Assembly (NCBI RefSeq): GCF_005860795.2
Contig: NZ_CP058350.1
Location: 2,262,501-2,326,500, forward strand
DNA: 64,000 nucleotides
Direction: 5' to 3'
Source: Peteryoungia desertarenae
GTDB lineage: Bacteria; Pseudomonadota; Alphaproteobacteria; Rhizobiales; Rhizobiaceae
Shown: positions 55,618-64,000 of the stretch, one piece after another
How positions within the stretch are numbered: position 1 is the stretch's first letter
How the letters are laid out: each line of letters begins with the position of its first letter
The notes under the pieces: generated by a model
What the model was told of the DNA's origin: nothing
The model's input: the letters and a program-made list of their open reading frames with translations, nothing else
The model's database searches: none
Position numbers and translations under genes: made by a program

Positions 55618-56781
55618 TCATCGATCCTGCAGCGTCAACTCATGATAGACCGAGAGCGTTTGCTCGACCATTGCGTCGAGGCCGTGGCGGTGTCGGAAGG
55701 CCTGAGCCGCGGCTGCAAAAGCGCTGCGGGTGTCTTCGCCGGATATCTTCAGCATGGCGGCGGCAAGCTCCGAAGGGTCGTCCTGATTGGCAATTATGAT
55801 GCCATTCACATCCTGCTGAACCACCGTACCTGCGCCTCCGACATCGCTCAAGATCATTGGCAGACCGGATGCCTCTGCTTCCAGCATCACATAGGACATG
55901 GCCTCATAACGGCTCGGCATCACCAGCACATCGAACATCTGCATGGCGCGTGGGCCTTCAATGTCGGCAGTCAGCGTCACACGGTGTTCCAAGGCCAAGG
56001 CAGAAATCAGCGACCTTACCTCATGCTCTAATGGGCCGCTGCCGACCATCAGCAGATGGGCCTCCGGACGTTGCTTCGCCATTGCCGCAAATGCCTCGAT
56101 CAGTCGTTCCGGTGCCTTTTGAGGGGACAGCCGTCCAACAAAGCCGAAAAGGCACGTGGTCTCCTCAATGCCGAACTGCGCCCGAAGGCTATGCCGCTCA
56201 TGATGCTCCGGTGCGTTTACGCCGTTGACAATGAGCCGTAAACGGGAACGAGGCAGACCGAGTTCCAAAGCATGGGCGAATTCGTCTTCCGAGACACAGA
56301 TGATCCGATCCGAGAACGCGATGCCGAGCAGGCGTTCTACCTGGCCGAAAATCAGGCGACCAGCGCCGCCGAGTTTCGGATCCATCGTGCGGAAGGCATG
56401 CGGCGTATAGACGACGGCTGCTCCTCTCTTGCGAAGGCGCAGGCGGGTGAGGGCGCCAGCCTTGGAACTATGTCCGTGGATGACGTCAAAGGGGCCGGAG
56501 CTGCTGATTACTCGCTGCAAGTGTCGCCAGGCGCGGACATCATGGAGGCCGATCGAGCGATGCATGTCGATGGTTTGGACACGAGCAAGGCCAAGGCCCA
56601 ACAGTTCCGACATGAAACGGCGCTCGGCACGGACGGGGGAATAGACTGCCGTCACCTTGTGGCCGCGGTCCTTCAGGCCTTTGCAAAGATCGATGAAGTG
56701 CCGTCCGGACCCGCCTCCGCTCGGCTCAAGCACCTGCAGGATAGAAAGTGGGCGCTGCCGATTTTGTGGGCCAGTCGTCAA
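55618..56781 (-). CDS. Glycosyltransferase, GT4 type
   Basis: Cytosolic GT-B transferase of 387 residues. Rossmann start LSILQVLEPSGGGSGRHFIDL, C-terminal donor domain FVGRLSPQKAPERLIEAF, and the GT4 acidic pair in EAMSYVMLEAEASG. I start it at a TTG at 56781 that overlaps the polymerase stop as TTGA, because the same coupling is seen one gene upstream; the longer ATG starts at 56823 and 56844 would overlap the polymerase gene by 46-67 bases. It likely adds a sugar in the repeat unit. Donor and acceptor unknown. Confidence 0.9.
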   Translation of the reverse strand: MTTGPQNRQRPLSILQVLEPSGGGSGRHFIDLCKGLKDRGHKVTAVYSPVRAERRFMSELLGLGLARVQTIDMHRSIGLHDVRAWRHLQRVISSSGPFDVIHGHSSKAGALTRLRLRKRGAAVVYTPHAFRTMDPKLGGAGRLIFGQVERLLGIAFSDRIICVSEDEFAHALELGLPRSRLRLIVNGVNAPEHHERHSLRAQFGIEETTCLFGFVGRLSPQKAPERLIEAFAAMAKQRPEAHLLMVGSGPLEHEVRSLISALALEHRVTLTADIEGPRAMQMFDVLVMPSRYEAMSYVMLEAEASGLPMILSDVGGAGTVVQQDVNGIIIANQDDPSELAAAMLKISGEDTRSAFAAAAQAFRHRHGLDAMVEQTLSVYHELTLQDR

Positions 56782-58025
56782 GCAGCGTTCCGTCCGGTGT
56801 GGAGTTGCCTCTGGTAACGCCATTCCAGCGCGCCGCATCCCCACACGATCCCCAGAAGCAGGTAGAAATGGCGCCAGTGATCCGTATCGATGACGTTTCC
56901 GATGATAACGTGGCCGATCACCATGATCCAGCTGACCATCAGATAAGGCTGCCAGGGGCGGTCGCGCAGCAGGTAGCGGAAACCGATCGATAGCGTCCAG
57001 ATCATCAAGGTGAGGTAGGCGACAAAACCCAGCCAGCCGTAGCTGGTCAACGACTTGAGCCAGATATTGTGCTCGTCTTCCGGATAGATGGTGCTGAAAA
57101 CGAGAGGACCGATGCCAAGGGGGTGCTCCATGGCCATCAGGAAACCGATCTTGTGCCGGTCAAAGCGTCCGAGATGCCCGCCGTCATACTCCTGGACGAG
57201 CTGCGTGCGTGTCGAGAACAGATCCGCGACCCTGTCGAACTGAAGGGCAATCACGAGAGCGACCACCATCAGTCCAACCGCAGTCAGCGAAAGGGTTAGA
57301 ATCTTGAGCCGGAACGCATTGGTTCGCTCTTTGAGGAGCAGCACGAATACGAGCGCCACGGTGGCAAAAAGAAACAGGCCCCAGGCGGCACGGGAGAAGG
57401 AGAGAAAGACCGCCAGCGTCAGGATCAGGACCCCCAACAGTCTCAGCGGAGCTTTTTTCAAAGGCTGGGTCAGCAATCCATGCATGAGATAGAGGATCGG
57501 TGCGATCAGGAAGGGGCCAAAGACATTGGGATCCTGAAAGGCCCCCTTCGCGCGATCAAACCGCGTGAACACCTCAGCACCAGGAAAGGCGTGAAAATAG
57601 CCGAGAATGCCAAGGGTGCCGGTGACGAGCGCAGCCGCCACCCAGGCGCGGAAGATCATCCGCAGCCGCTCATGCCGGTCCTCGATGATTGCCGCGAAAA
57701 AGACAGACGTTAGAGCGAGGAACAGCGAGACCGCGACATACATCGGCCCGCTCGCAAGATCCTTCATGACGGTCAGAGACAGCATCCCGCCAACATTGAA
57801 GATCAGCAGAAGCACGAGAAGTGGCGCGACGGCACGCGAGATCTTCAATCCAAACAGAAACCAGATTGCAACCTGACCGACCAGCAGCAGTTCGTAGGGA
57901 GCAGGCTCTGACATGACAAAGCCGGACAGAAAGACACTGAAGGCCACAAGCCAGGACCCCATCAGCGACAAGGCCGCAGCCTGGGGTCGGAATGGCACTG
58001 CTACCGATGTGTCGACCGCGCTCAA
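56778..58025 (-). CDS. Wzy-like O-antigen ligase/polymerase family protein
   Basis: 415-residue integral membrane protein with about twelve helices and the Wzy_C-type region: FSRAAWGLFLFATVA and a large periplasmic loop (DRVADLFSTRTQLVQEYDGGHLGRFDRHKIGF ... EDEHNIWLKSL) with basic and acidic residues, as in O-antigen polymerases and exopolysaccharide ExoQ-like proteins. TTG start at 58025 overlaps the upstream stop as TTGA. It probably polymerises lipid-linked repeats in the periplasm. Confidence 0.88.
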   Translation of the reverse strand: MSAVDTSVAVPFRPQAAALSLMGSWLVAFSVFLSGFVMSEPAPYELLLVGQVAIWFLFGLKISRAVAPLLVLLLIFNVGGMLSLTVMKDLASGPMYVAVSLFLALTSVFFAAIIEDRHERLRMIFRAWVAAALVTGTLGILGYFHAFPGAEVFTRFDRAKGAFQDPNVFGPFLIAPILYLMHGLLTQPLKKAPLRLLGVLILTLAVFLSFSRAAWGLFLFATVALVFVLLLKERTNAFRLKILTLSLTAVGLMVVALVIALQFDRVADLFSTRTQLVQEYDGGHLGRFDRHKIGFLMAMEHPLGIGPLVFSTIYPEDEHNIWLKSLTSYGWLGFVAYLTLMIWTLSIGFRYLLRDRPWQPYLMVSWIMVIGHVIIGNVIDTDHWRHFYLLLGIVWGCGALEWRYQRQLHTGRNAA

Positions 58026-59569
58026 TAGGCGTTTTCCGTGTTGAGGAGCCGGATGGGCGTCAGGAACAGGATCTTCAGATCGAACAGCAGCGACCAGTTT
58101 TCGATGTAGTAAAGGTCGAAGGCCGTGCGGAACTTGATCTTTTCATCCGTGTCGATTTCGCCGCGCCAGCCATTGATCTGCGCCCAGCCGGTAACTCCGG
58201 GCTTCACCCGATGCCTGGCAAAATATCCCTCCACCACTTCGCCATAAAGCTTGTCGCGCGTTTGGGCGAGGACGGCATGCGGACGTGGACCGACCAGTGA
58301 AAGTTCGCCGCGTAACACATTGAAAATCTGGGGCAATTCATCAATCGATGTTTTGCGGATAAAGCGTCCGACAGGTGTCACGCGGGGGTCATTCTTGGTC
58401 ACCGCATTCCTGGCGGTCGGGTCGCTCATCTCGGTATACATCGAGCGGAACTTCAGGACATTGATGACCTCATTGTTGAAGCCATGTCGCTTCTGGACAA
58501 AGAGAATGGGTCCCTTGGAAGTGGCTTTCACCGCAATCGCGGCACCGATGAACACCGGCCAGAGAAGCAACAGGGCAATGATGCTGAAAACGATGTCGAA
58601 CGCGCGCTTGGCGACCGAATCCCAGTCACGGATCGGCTTGTCGAGGATGTCGAGCAGCGGCACGGCCCCAACATGGGAATAGGCACGCGGGCGAAAACGC
58701 AGATTGTTGGAATGTGCAGCAAGACGTATGTCGACCGGCAGCACCCAGAGCATTTTCATGAGTTGCATGATCCGGGCCTCCGCACTGAGCGGCAGCGCGA
58801 TGATCAGCATGTCGATATGGGCCAGACGTGCAAATTCAACGAGTTGAGCGACGGTTCCGAGCTTCGGATAGCCTGCCACCATATCCGGCGAGCGCTCGCT
58901 GTTACGGTCATCAAAGATGCCGCAGATGCGAATGTCGTTTTCCGGCTGTTGCTCCAGCGCCCGGATCAGATCCTTGGCGGCCTTGCCACCACCAACAATG
59001 ACGGCGCGACGCTCCATGATGCCATTGCGCGCCCAGCGGCGGATCGCATAGCCGATCAGGGTCCGTTCGGCGATGAGGAAGAGAAGGGTGCTGCCATACC
59101 AGGCCGCCAGCACCGCTCTGTACCCTGCGCTCTCGTCCATGAACAGGAAGATCGATACCGCAACCAGCGCCAGCGCGACCGTCCAGGCGGACAGGATGCG
59201 GCCAAGAGACCGCAGCGGTGTCCGCAGGATGGCGACCTGGTAGCAGTCCATGATTTGCAGCGAGAGAACAGCAAGCCCTGCGCCACTCACTCCAGCGACG
59301 AACATGCCCAACAGATGTTGCGAGGCGTTCGCGGCGATTACGAAATTGGAGGCGAGTGCAAGCCCGAGAATGCAAAGGAACTCGAACAGCCGCAATTGCC
59401 CGATGACGATCGTCGGGGAGTAGTTGGCGTCCTTGTACTGTCCAGCGATCTGCTTGGCGAGCGCATTGATCTCAGTTGCTTCGGAAGAGCTCGTCGTGCC
59501 GTGCGCCTCTGCGGCCAGGCGGCGCATGGCAGAGATATCGAAAACTTCGGGTTTTTCGGCCTTGTTCAT
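58022..59569 (-). CDS. Undecaprenyl-phosphate glucose phosphotransferase (WcaJ-like; UppE-like)
   Basis: Initiates polysaccharide synthesis by moving a sugar-1-phosphate (probably glucose) to undecaprenyl phosphate. 515 residues: four N-terminal helices, a CoA-binding-like nucleotide fold (VIVGGGKAAKDLIRALEQ near 205-230), one more helix, and the catalytic C-terminal domain with KFRSMY, DELPQ, GPRPHA and GWAQINGWRGE. It resembles A. tumefaciens UppE, the initiating enzyme of the unipolar polysaccharide. It is 124 bases from the next glycosyltransferase and heads polymerase and GT genes. Sugar specificity is inferred. Confidence 0.92.
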   Translation of the reverse strand: MNKAEKPEVFDISAMRRLAAEAHGTTSSSEATEINALAKQIAGQYKDANYSPTIVIGQLRLFEFLCILGLALASNFVIAANASQHLLGMFVAGVSGAGLAVLSLQIMDCYQVAILRTPLRSLGRILSAWTVALALVAVSIFLFMDESAGYRAVLAAWYGSTLLFLIAERTLIGYAIRRWARNGIMERRAVIVGGGKAAKDLIRALEQQPENDIRICGIFDDRNSERSPDMVAGYPKLGTVAQLVEFARLAHIDMLIIALPLSAEARIMQLMKMLWVLPVDIRLAAHSNNLRFRPRAYSHVGAVPLLDILDKPIRDWDSVAKRAFDIVFSIIALLLLWPVFIGAAIAVKATSKGPILFVQKRHGFNNEVINVLKFRSMYTEMSDPTARNAVTKNDPRVTPVGRFIRKTSIDELPQIFNVLRGELSLVGPRPHAVLAQTRDKLYGEVVEGYFARHRVKPGVTGWAQINGWRGEIDTDEKIKFRTAFDLYYIENWSLLFDLKILFLTPIRLLNTENAY

Positions 59570-59693
59570 TTCGGATCCTGGATCTGGATTGGCCGAAGAT
59601 TAGCAAGGAGGTCCTAAGAAACGCTTTCTTCCAGACCCGCGAATATTGATGGATGTAGCGGAATGGCACGGATTGACCGGGTTTACCGCCTTT

Positions 59694-60836
59694 TTATCGC
59701 GTGAAGAGCTTCCTTCGATAGAAGGCTTCGAGATCCTTCGCCATCGTCGTTGTTGCAAACTTCTGGAGGAACAGCTCTCGGTTCGGGATCACGCCATCGG
59801 ACCAGCCTGGGACTGTAATCGCGTGTGCCATGGCATTGGCGAGTTCGGTCGGATCGCCCGGCGGCACGAGCGCCTTGCTGTTTCGGCCGAGAATTTCGGG
59901 AACGCCACCGACACGGCTTGCAATAACCGTCTTGCCAGCACCGATCGCCTCCAGCACGATATAGGGCATGGCCTCTGCTCGTGACGGAACGACCAAGATT
60001 GCGGATTTCGCAAAGGCCTCGTGGATCGGCATGGCGGGCAGGATGCCGACACGTCGACCGAGCCCCTTTGTTTCTAGAAGCCGTTGATATTTTGCTTGAT
60101 CGGGGCCATCGCCGATGATCAGACCCGTCAAGGGTCGACCGACAATCCTTTCGGCCTTGGCGAAGGCCTCTATAAACACATCGGGACCCTTGAGGTCCCT
60201 GAGCATGCCAACATAGATGAAGTCCACCGCATCCGGAGCAACGGGGACCAACTGAAAGTCCTGCTCGCCAATTCCGTTATAGATGCGTTCGGCATCACAA
60301 CGGGGGATGCCGACCTTCTTGCTATATGTCTCCCGTTCATAGTCGCAGACAAAACAGAGGCCGTCCGTCAGCCGCTCAAGCTGGCGCTCGATGCGAAGAA
60401 CGATCTGTCCGGCGGCGGTCCGGCGAGAGAAGTGGAGACTGCCCCCATGGGGCGAATAAAAGCGGGCAACGCGATACCTTTTGACCCGCAAGGCTGAGCC
60501 GACCAATCTCGCGACCACACCGCCCTTGGCGCCGTGACCATGCAAGACATCAGGCTGCAATTCCTTGATTTGTTTGTAGCTTCCAGTCAGCGCCGGGATA
60601 TCCCTGAGGCTGATGGCGCGGTCGATCCTCAGGCGGGTGAGCCCAAGGGAGAGAAATGGCATGATATGCTCAAACAGCTTGTCCTCATGGGCGCCACCGG
60701 TCGAACTGTCGCAGATGATGCCGACCTGGTGGCCGAGACGGCTATGCTGCTCGGCGAGATCGCGGACATGGCGGAAAATGCCGCCAACCGGCGAACGAAA
60801 GCAATGCAGAATGCGGAGCGGTCCATCCGGTTGCAT
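59694..60836 (-). CDS. Glycosyltransferase, GT4 type (second)
   Basis: 380-residue GT-B glycosyltransferase: N-terminal LRILHCFRSPVGGIFRHVRDL, acceptor domain with VLHGHGAKGGVVARL, C-terminal YVGMLRDLKGPDVFIEAFAKAE and the donor-site motif EAMPYIVLEAIGAGK. It begins 3 bases after the exporter gene's stop (exporter stop 60840). Similar in plan to the other GT4 here but not a close duplicate. Builds the polysaccharide repeat. Confidence 0.92.
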   Translation of the reverse strand: MQPDGPLRILHCFRSPVGGIFRHVRDLAEQHSRLGHQVGIICDSSTGGAHEDKLFEHIMPFLSLGLTRLRIDRAISLRDIPALTGSYKQIKELQPDVLHGHGAKGGVVARLVGSALRVKRYRVARFYSPHGGSLHFSRRTAAGQIVLRIERQLERLTDGLCFVCDYERETYSKKVGIPRCDAERIYNGIGEQDFQLVPVAPDAVDFIYVGMLRDLKGPDVFIEAFAKAERIVGRPLTGLIIGDGPDQAKYQRLLETKGLGRRVGILPAMPIHEAFAKSAILVVPSRAEAMPYIVLEAIGAGKTVIASRVGGVPEILGRNSKALVPPGDPTELANAMAHAITVPGWSDGVIPNRELFLQKFATTTMAKDLEAFYRRKLFTR

Positions 60837-60839
60837 GGA

Positions 60840-61415
60840 TCAGAACAGCCGCTCGCGGACATGGATGGTGTCACCTGCGAGGATCGGATCCGTGATCGGA
60901 ACCCGACCGGTAATGATCTGTCCGTTGATCTTGCGGGTGACATCCACGTCGCGCTGATTGGCGCGGCTGTTGAAACCACCGGCGACGGCGACAGCGTTCA
61001 TGATTGTCATGCCCGGCACATAGGAGAACTGTCCCGGTTGACCGACCTGACCGATCACAAAAATGGAGCGGTAGCGGTCAACTTCGATCGAGACGTCCGG
61101 ATCGCGGAGGAAACCCTGTTTCAACTTCTGTGCGATCACACCTTCCAGCTGGGGAAGGGTGGCGCCCCGGGCCGGCACCTGGCCGATCAGCGGGAAGGCA
61201 ATGTAGCCGGCCTGATCCACGGTGTAGGTATTGGTCAGATTGGCCTGGTCAAACACGGTGATGCGCAGGCGGTCACCGCTGTCCAGACGGTAAGGCTGGA
61301 TTGTCGCCTCATGAAAGACCTTTGGCGCAGGCTGATAGCTGGCGCATCCGCTCAGACCGACGGCCATCGTTGCCACTGCGAGCAAGATACATTTCTTCAA
61401 GCCAGCTCGTATCAT
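60840..61415 (-). CDS. Wza/ExoF-like polysaccharide export lipoprotein
   Basis: 191 residues: lipobox GLSGC with Cys24, the Poly_export domain (RLDSGDRLRITVFDQANLTNTYTVD, about 43-67, to YIAFPLIGQVPARG), and an SLBB-type segment (FVIGQVGQPGQFSYVPGMTIMNAVAVAGGF). It is short like periplasmic/outer-membrane OPX proteins of the ExoF class. Acts with the co-polymerase to export polysaccharide. Heads the minus-strand unit and diverges from the co-polymerase gene over 183 bases. Confidence 0.94.
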   Translation of the reverse strand: MIRAGLKKCILLAVATMAVGLSGCASYQPAPKVFHEATIQPYRLDSGDRLRITVFDQANLTNTYTVDQAGYIAFPLIGQVPARGATLPQLEGVIAQKLKQGFLRDPDVSIEVDRYRSIFVIGQVGQPGQFSYVPGMTIMNAVAVAGGFNSRANQRDVDVTRKINGQIITGRVPITDPILAGDTIHVRERLF

Positions 61416-61598
61416 CCGTGCTCGCGTCCCTTTGTCATGCGCTCAAGTCCTGCCGTTATCAAACAGTTAGGGTTAACACCCCGTAAAGGCCCGAGGCGAT
61501 AAGGCACATTCGAATTGATTTTGGCGCAGGTTGGTCGATTAACGGTTGCGTTACCATGTTCCTTTACGGTCCCACATGTTTTGTACCGGGAGTTTGCC

Positions 61599-63812
61599 AT
61601 GTCGAGCGTAGGGAACGGCCACCAGGACGTTGATATCAATCTCGCACAGCTGTTTCAGGCGGTGTGGGACAAGAAGGCGCGTATCCTCGCGACGACGGCG
61701 CTGGTCGGCAGTTTGGCCTTTGTCGGTTCCAGCATGATGTCGCCGACCTATCAGGGTGATGCTCGCATTCTGATTGAGTCGCGCCAGCCGGATTTTACAG
61801 TCCAGGGGGCTGCTGCCCCGACAACGGCACCGGTGGCTGATGAACTGAACGTGATGAGCCAGGTCCAACTGCTCCAGTCGGTAGATCTGATCAAGCAGGT
61901 GGCGCGCGATCTGAAGCTCTATGAACTGCCGGAATTCGATCCCGATACCCAGCCTTCTGCCATTTCCGATATCCTGGTCCTTCTGGGTATCAAAAGCAGC
62001 CCGCTTGATCTTGCACCGGAAGAGCGCGTGCTGAAGGCGTTCAAGGAGAAGCTGTCGGTCTTTCAGGTCGACAATTCCCGGGTCATCGGCATTGAATTCT
62101 CTTCCAAGGATCCGAAGCTCGCGGCTGCCGTGCCCAATGCCATGACGGATGTCTATCAGCAGCTTCAGAGCGGGGCCAAGCTCGACACGAATTCCGAGGC
62201 GGCGCGCTGGTTGGAAACGGAAATCGCCAACCTGCGGGAGAAGGTCCGCGAGGCTGAACAGAAAGTCGCTGAATACCGCTCGGCTTCTGGCCTCCTGCCC
62301 ACCAGCGAGACCTCCAGTTTCAGTTCGACCCAGCTTGCCAATATCTCGTCTGAACTCGCACGAGTCCGGGGTGAGCGAGCCAGTGCCGAAGCAACCGCCC
62401 AGAATGTTCGCGAAGCCTTGCGGGCAGGGCGGTCGACCGACACGATAGAGGCGATTGCCGGCTCTGAGGCGATCCAGCGACTGAAGACGACGGAATCACA
62501 GGTCCAGGCACAGATTTCCGATCTGTCGACGAGCCTTCTGGAAGGTCATCCCCGGATGAAGGCTTTGCGTGCTCAGCTCGCCGGGCTTCGCGCGCAGATT
62601 TCTTCCGAATCCACCAAGATTGCCGCAAGCCTCGAAAATCAAGCTGCCATCGCACGTGAGCGAGAAACCCAGTTGATCGCCCAGTTGAACACGGTGAAAG
62701 CCGATAGCGCGCGTGCCGGTGAGGATGAGGTGGGGCTGATGGCCCTTGAGCGCGAAGCGACTGCGCAGCGGCAATTGCTTGAGACTTATCTGGCCCGTTA
62801 TCGCGAAGCGACCTCCAAGATCAGTGCGGATGCAATTCCTGCCGATGCCCGGGTGATCTCCCGTGCAATCGAGCCCTCTGAGCCGGTCTTTCCAAAGGTT
62901 CTGCCGATCACCATCGTTGCGACGCTCGCAACGGGCATCCTGAGCGCGGTCGTCATCATGCTGATGGAACTGTTCAGCGGTCGGGCCTTGAGCCCTCGAA
63001 CGGTGTCGGGCGGTACAGCTCGCCAGAGACTTGAAGAGGACGGGCAGTCGGTGCTGCCGGCGACGCCCTTGATGCCGCCGAAGCGTGCCGAGACCAAAGC
63101 CGCAAGACCGAACGCCGCATTCACGATGCCGGAAGTGGAGGCGGATGAAGACCTCGCGGAGGAAATGGAAGAGCACCTCGATCTCCCGAAGCGTCGCCCG
63201 GCAAGCAAGGATCAGCCCGACCATGAATTCTCCATCCGGTCGGTGGCCAAACACCTTCTGGCGCAGGAAACGCGAATTGCCTTCGTTATATCTCCCTCAG
63301 GGGATGATGGTTCGCTGGCGACGGTCGAGCTTGCGCGGGAGCTCGCAAATCGCGACACCCGCCTTGTGCTCATTGACATGACGGGAACGGCGGCACCATC
63401 GGATGCGATGACAGGAAACCCGGATTTGCCCGGCATTACCGATCTCTTGTGTGGTTCTGCAACTTTTGCCGAGGCGATCCATCCAGACCTTTTGTCGGGT
63501 GCCGACATCATTCCCCAGGGAACGGCCGATATCCGGCAAGCCATGCGTGGCGCGGATCGACTGTCCATGATCGCTGATGCACTTTCAGACGCCTATGACA
63601 TGGTTCTGGTGGAATGCGGTCCCGCCAATGCGCAAGGTGTTGCCAAGCTTTCTCGCAATGACACCCATGAAATCATCCTGTCAGCGCCCAATCCCAGCAC
63701 CGAGGAACTTGAGGACATCATGTTGGCCTTTGAAAAGGTCGGGTATTCGGATCTGGTGCTGATGGCGGACGGCGGCTTTGAACCGGAAAGCGATCACCGC
63801 GACGCGGCGTAA
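61599..63812 (+). CDS. Wzc/ExoP-like polysaccharide co-polymerase with degraded kinase domain
   Basis: 737 residues from ATG 61599 (GGGAG seven bases ahead; the frame opens at 61515). A first helix (about 28-48), the Wzz chain-length domain with coiled coil (about 50-430), a second helix (about 430-455) and a cytosolic bacterial-tyrosine-kinase-like domain (about 540-737). The P loop reads SPSGDDGSLAT at 565-575: the Walker A Lys/Thr (GKS/T) is missing. Walker A' is LVLIDMTG and Walker B is MVLVECGP (Glu, not Asp). No terminal Tyr cluster. So it should organise chain length without autophosphorylation. Exporter and transferases are adjacent. Confidence 0.9.
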   Translation: MSSVGNGHQDVDINLAQLFQAVWDKKARILATTALVGSLAFVGSSMMSPTYQGDARILIESRQPDFTVQGAAAPTTAPVADELNVMSQVQLLQSVDLIKQVARDLKLYELPEFDPDTQPSAISDILVLLGIKSSPLDLAPEERVLKAFKEKLSVFQVDNSRVIGIEFSSKDPKLAAAVPNAMTDVYQQLQSGAKLDTNSEAARWLETEIANLREKVREAEQKVAEYRSASGLLPTSETSSFSSTQLANISSELARVRGERASAEATAQNVREALRAGRSTDTIEAIAGSEAIQRLKTTESQVQAQISDLSTSLLEGHPRMKALRAQLAGLRAQISSESTKIAASLENQAAIARERETQLIAQLNTVKADSARAGEDEVGLMALEREATAQRQLLETYLARYREATSKISADAIPADARVISRAIEPSEPVFPKVLPITIVATLATGILSAVVIMLMELFSGRALSPRTVSGGTARQRLEEDGQSVLPATPLMPPKRAETKAARPNAAFTMPEVEADEDLAEEMEEHLDLPKRRPASKDQPDHEFSIRSVAKHLLAQETRIAFVISPSGDDGSLATVELARELANRDTRLVLIDMTGTAAPSDAMTGNPDLPGITDLLCGSATFAEAIHPDLLSGADIIPQGTADIRQAMRGADRLSMIADALSDAYDMVLVECGPANAQGVAKLSRNDTHEIILSAPNPSTEELEDIMLAFEKVGYSDLVLMADGGFEPESDHRDAA

Positions 63813-63836
63813 TCGTCGGCTCGCTTTCGCTTGCGA

Positions 63837-64000
63837 TCAGTCCTCTGGCGCCTCAACGGTGGAATTCCGTTTCGCCTTTCCGGCCCTCAGTCGCTGGATG
63901 AAGGCATAGAGCTTGGGATTGCCCTTGATCAGCGCCTTTGTTTTCGTGGTGAGCTTCAAGGCCAGGGCCGCAAGCTGACCCTTTGCATTGATCGGCAGGA
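63837..64000 (-). CDS. C-terminal 53 residues of a protein cut by the right edge
   Basis: Open minus frame from the right edge to a TGA at 63837. Visible end: ALKLTTKTKALIKGNPKLYA then FIQRLRAGKAKRNSTVEAPED, a basic helix and an acidic tail. It is convergent with the co-polymerase gene and probably another member of the polysaccharide locus, but these 53 residues do not show a domain, so I name nothing. Confidence 0.6.
   Translation of the reverse strand, partial: LPINAKGQLAALALKLTTKTKALIKGNPKLYAFIQRLRAGKAKRNSTVEAPED

Overview
The window reads as ordinary chromosomal DNA of an alphaproteobacterium of the Rhizobiaceae (Rhizobium/Agrobacterium/Ciceribacter type). The base for this is gene content and order: uvrC-SDR-ropB, purM-purN, hdaA-ppk-ppx, ldtR-ldtP-glyA-nrdR-ribD-ribH-nusB-MFS-hppA, omlA, Cbp3-type chaperone-yceD-plsX-fabH-ihfA-merR-tRNA-Pro, and a holdfast/unipolar-polysaccharide-like exopolysaccharide locus. 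GC is high, genes are dense on both strands, and no phage, insertion sequence or CRISPR is visible. The genus cannot be fixed from the sequence by eye.

Layout. 1-4365: UvrC (cut by the left edge), a FolM-like SDR, the RopB outer-membrane barrel, a GST and a periplasmic RNase T2. 4388-9769: RlmJ, a cytoplasmic Mo-bisMGD oxidoreductase with a Nudix hydrolase, and purM-purN. 9990-15615: one long co-directional unit, AI-2E-family permease, HdaA (DnaA inactivation), polyphosphate kinase and exopolyphosphatase, facing a secreted phytase-like protein. 17138-22448: a compact minus-strand operon rnd, GNAT, rsm22, DUF2891, aconitase X with stop/start overlaps. 22611-25383: an MFS transporter and a TetR/DUF1772 pair. 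25836-31432: aspS, an unrecognised exported protein and parC. 31462-34791: a GGDEF-EAL protein diverging from a methyltransferase in AT-richer DNA. 34860-37866: hemB, an RDD membrane protein and the N-end-rule aminoacyl transferase. 37997-48270: cell-wall regulator LdtR and its transpeptidase, glyA, nrdR, ribD, ribH, nusB, MFS, proton-pumping pyrophosphatase. 48355-54082: OmlA, bc1 chaperone, YceD, PlsX, FabH, IHF-alpha, MerR, a small exported protein, tRNA-Pro(GGG). 54232-64000: PHB-depolymerase-like hydrolase and a polysaccharide locus (HTH, two GT4 transferases, Wzy-like polymerase, WcaJ-like initiating transferase, Wza-like exporter, Wzc-like co-polymerase), then the 3' end of another gene at the right edge.

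Functional threads: envelope remodelling and surface polysaccharide (ropB, ldtP, omlA, plsX/fabH, polysaccharide locus), phosphate/pyrophosphate metabolism (ppk, ppx, phytase-like protein, hppA), and replication/translation housekeeping (hdaA, parC, ihfA, rlmJ, rsm22, nusB, aspS). The least explained parts are the aconitase X-DUF2891 pair inside an RNA-processing operon, the polysaccharide co-polymerase whose ATP-binding loop is degraded, the GGDEF-EAL/methyltransferase pair, and a 25-residue membrane peptide gene at 43201-43278.
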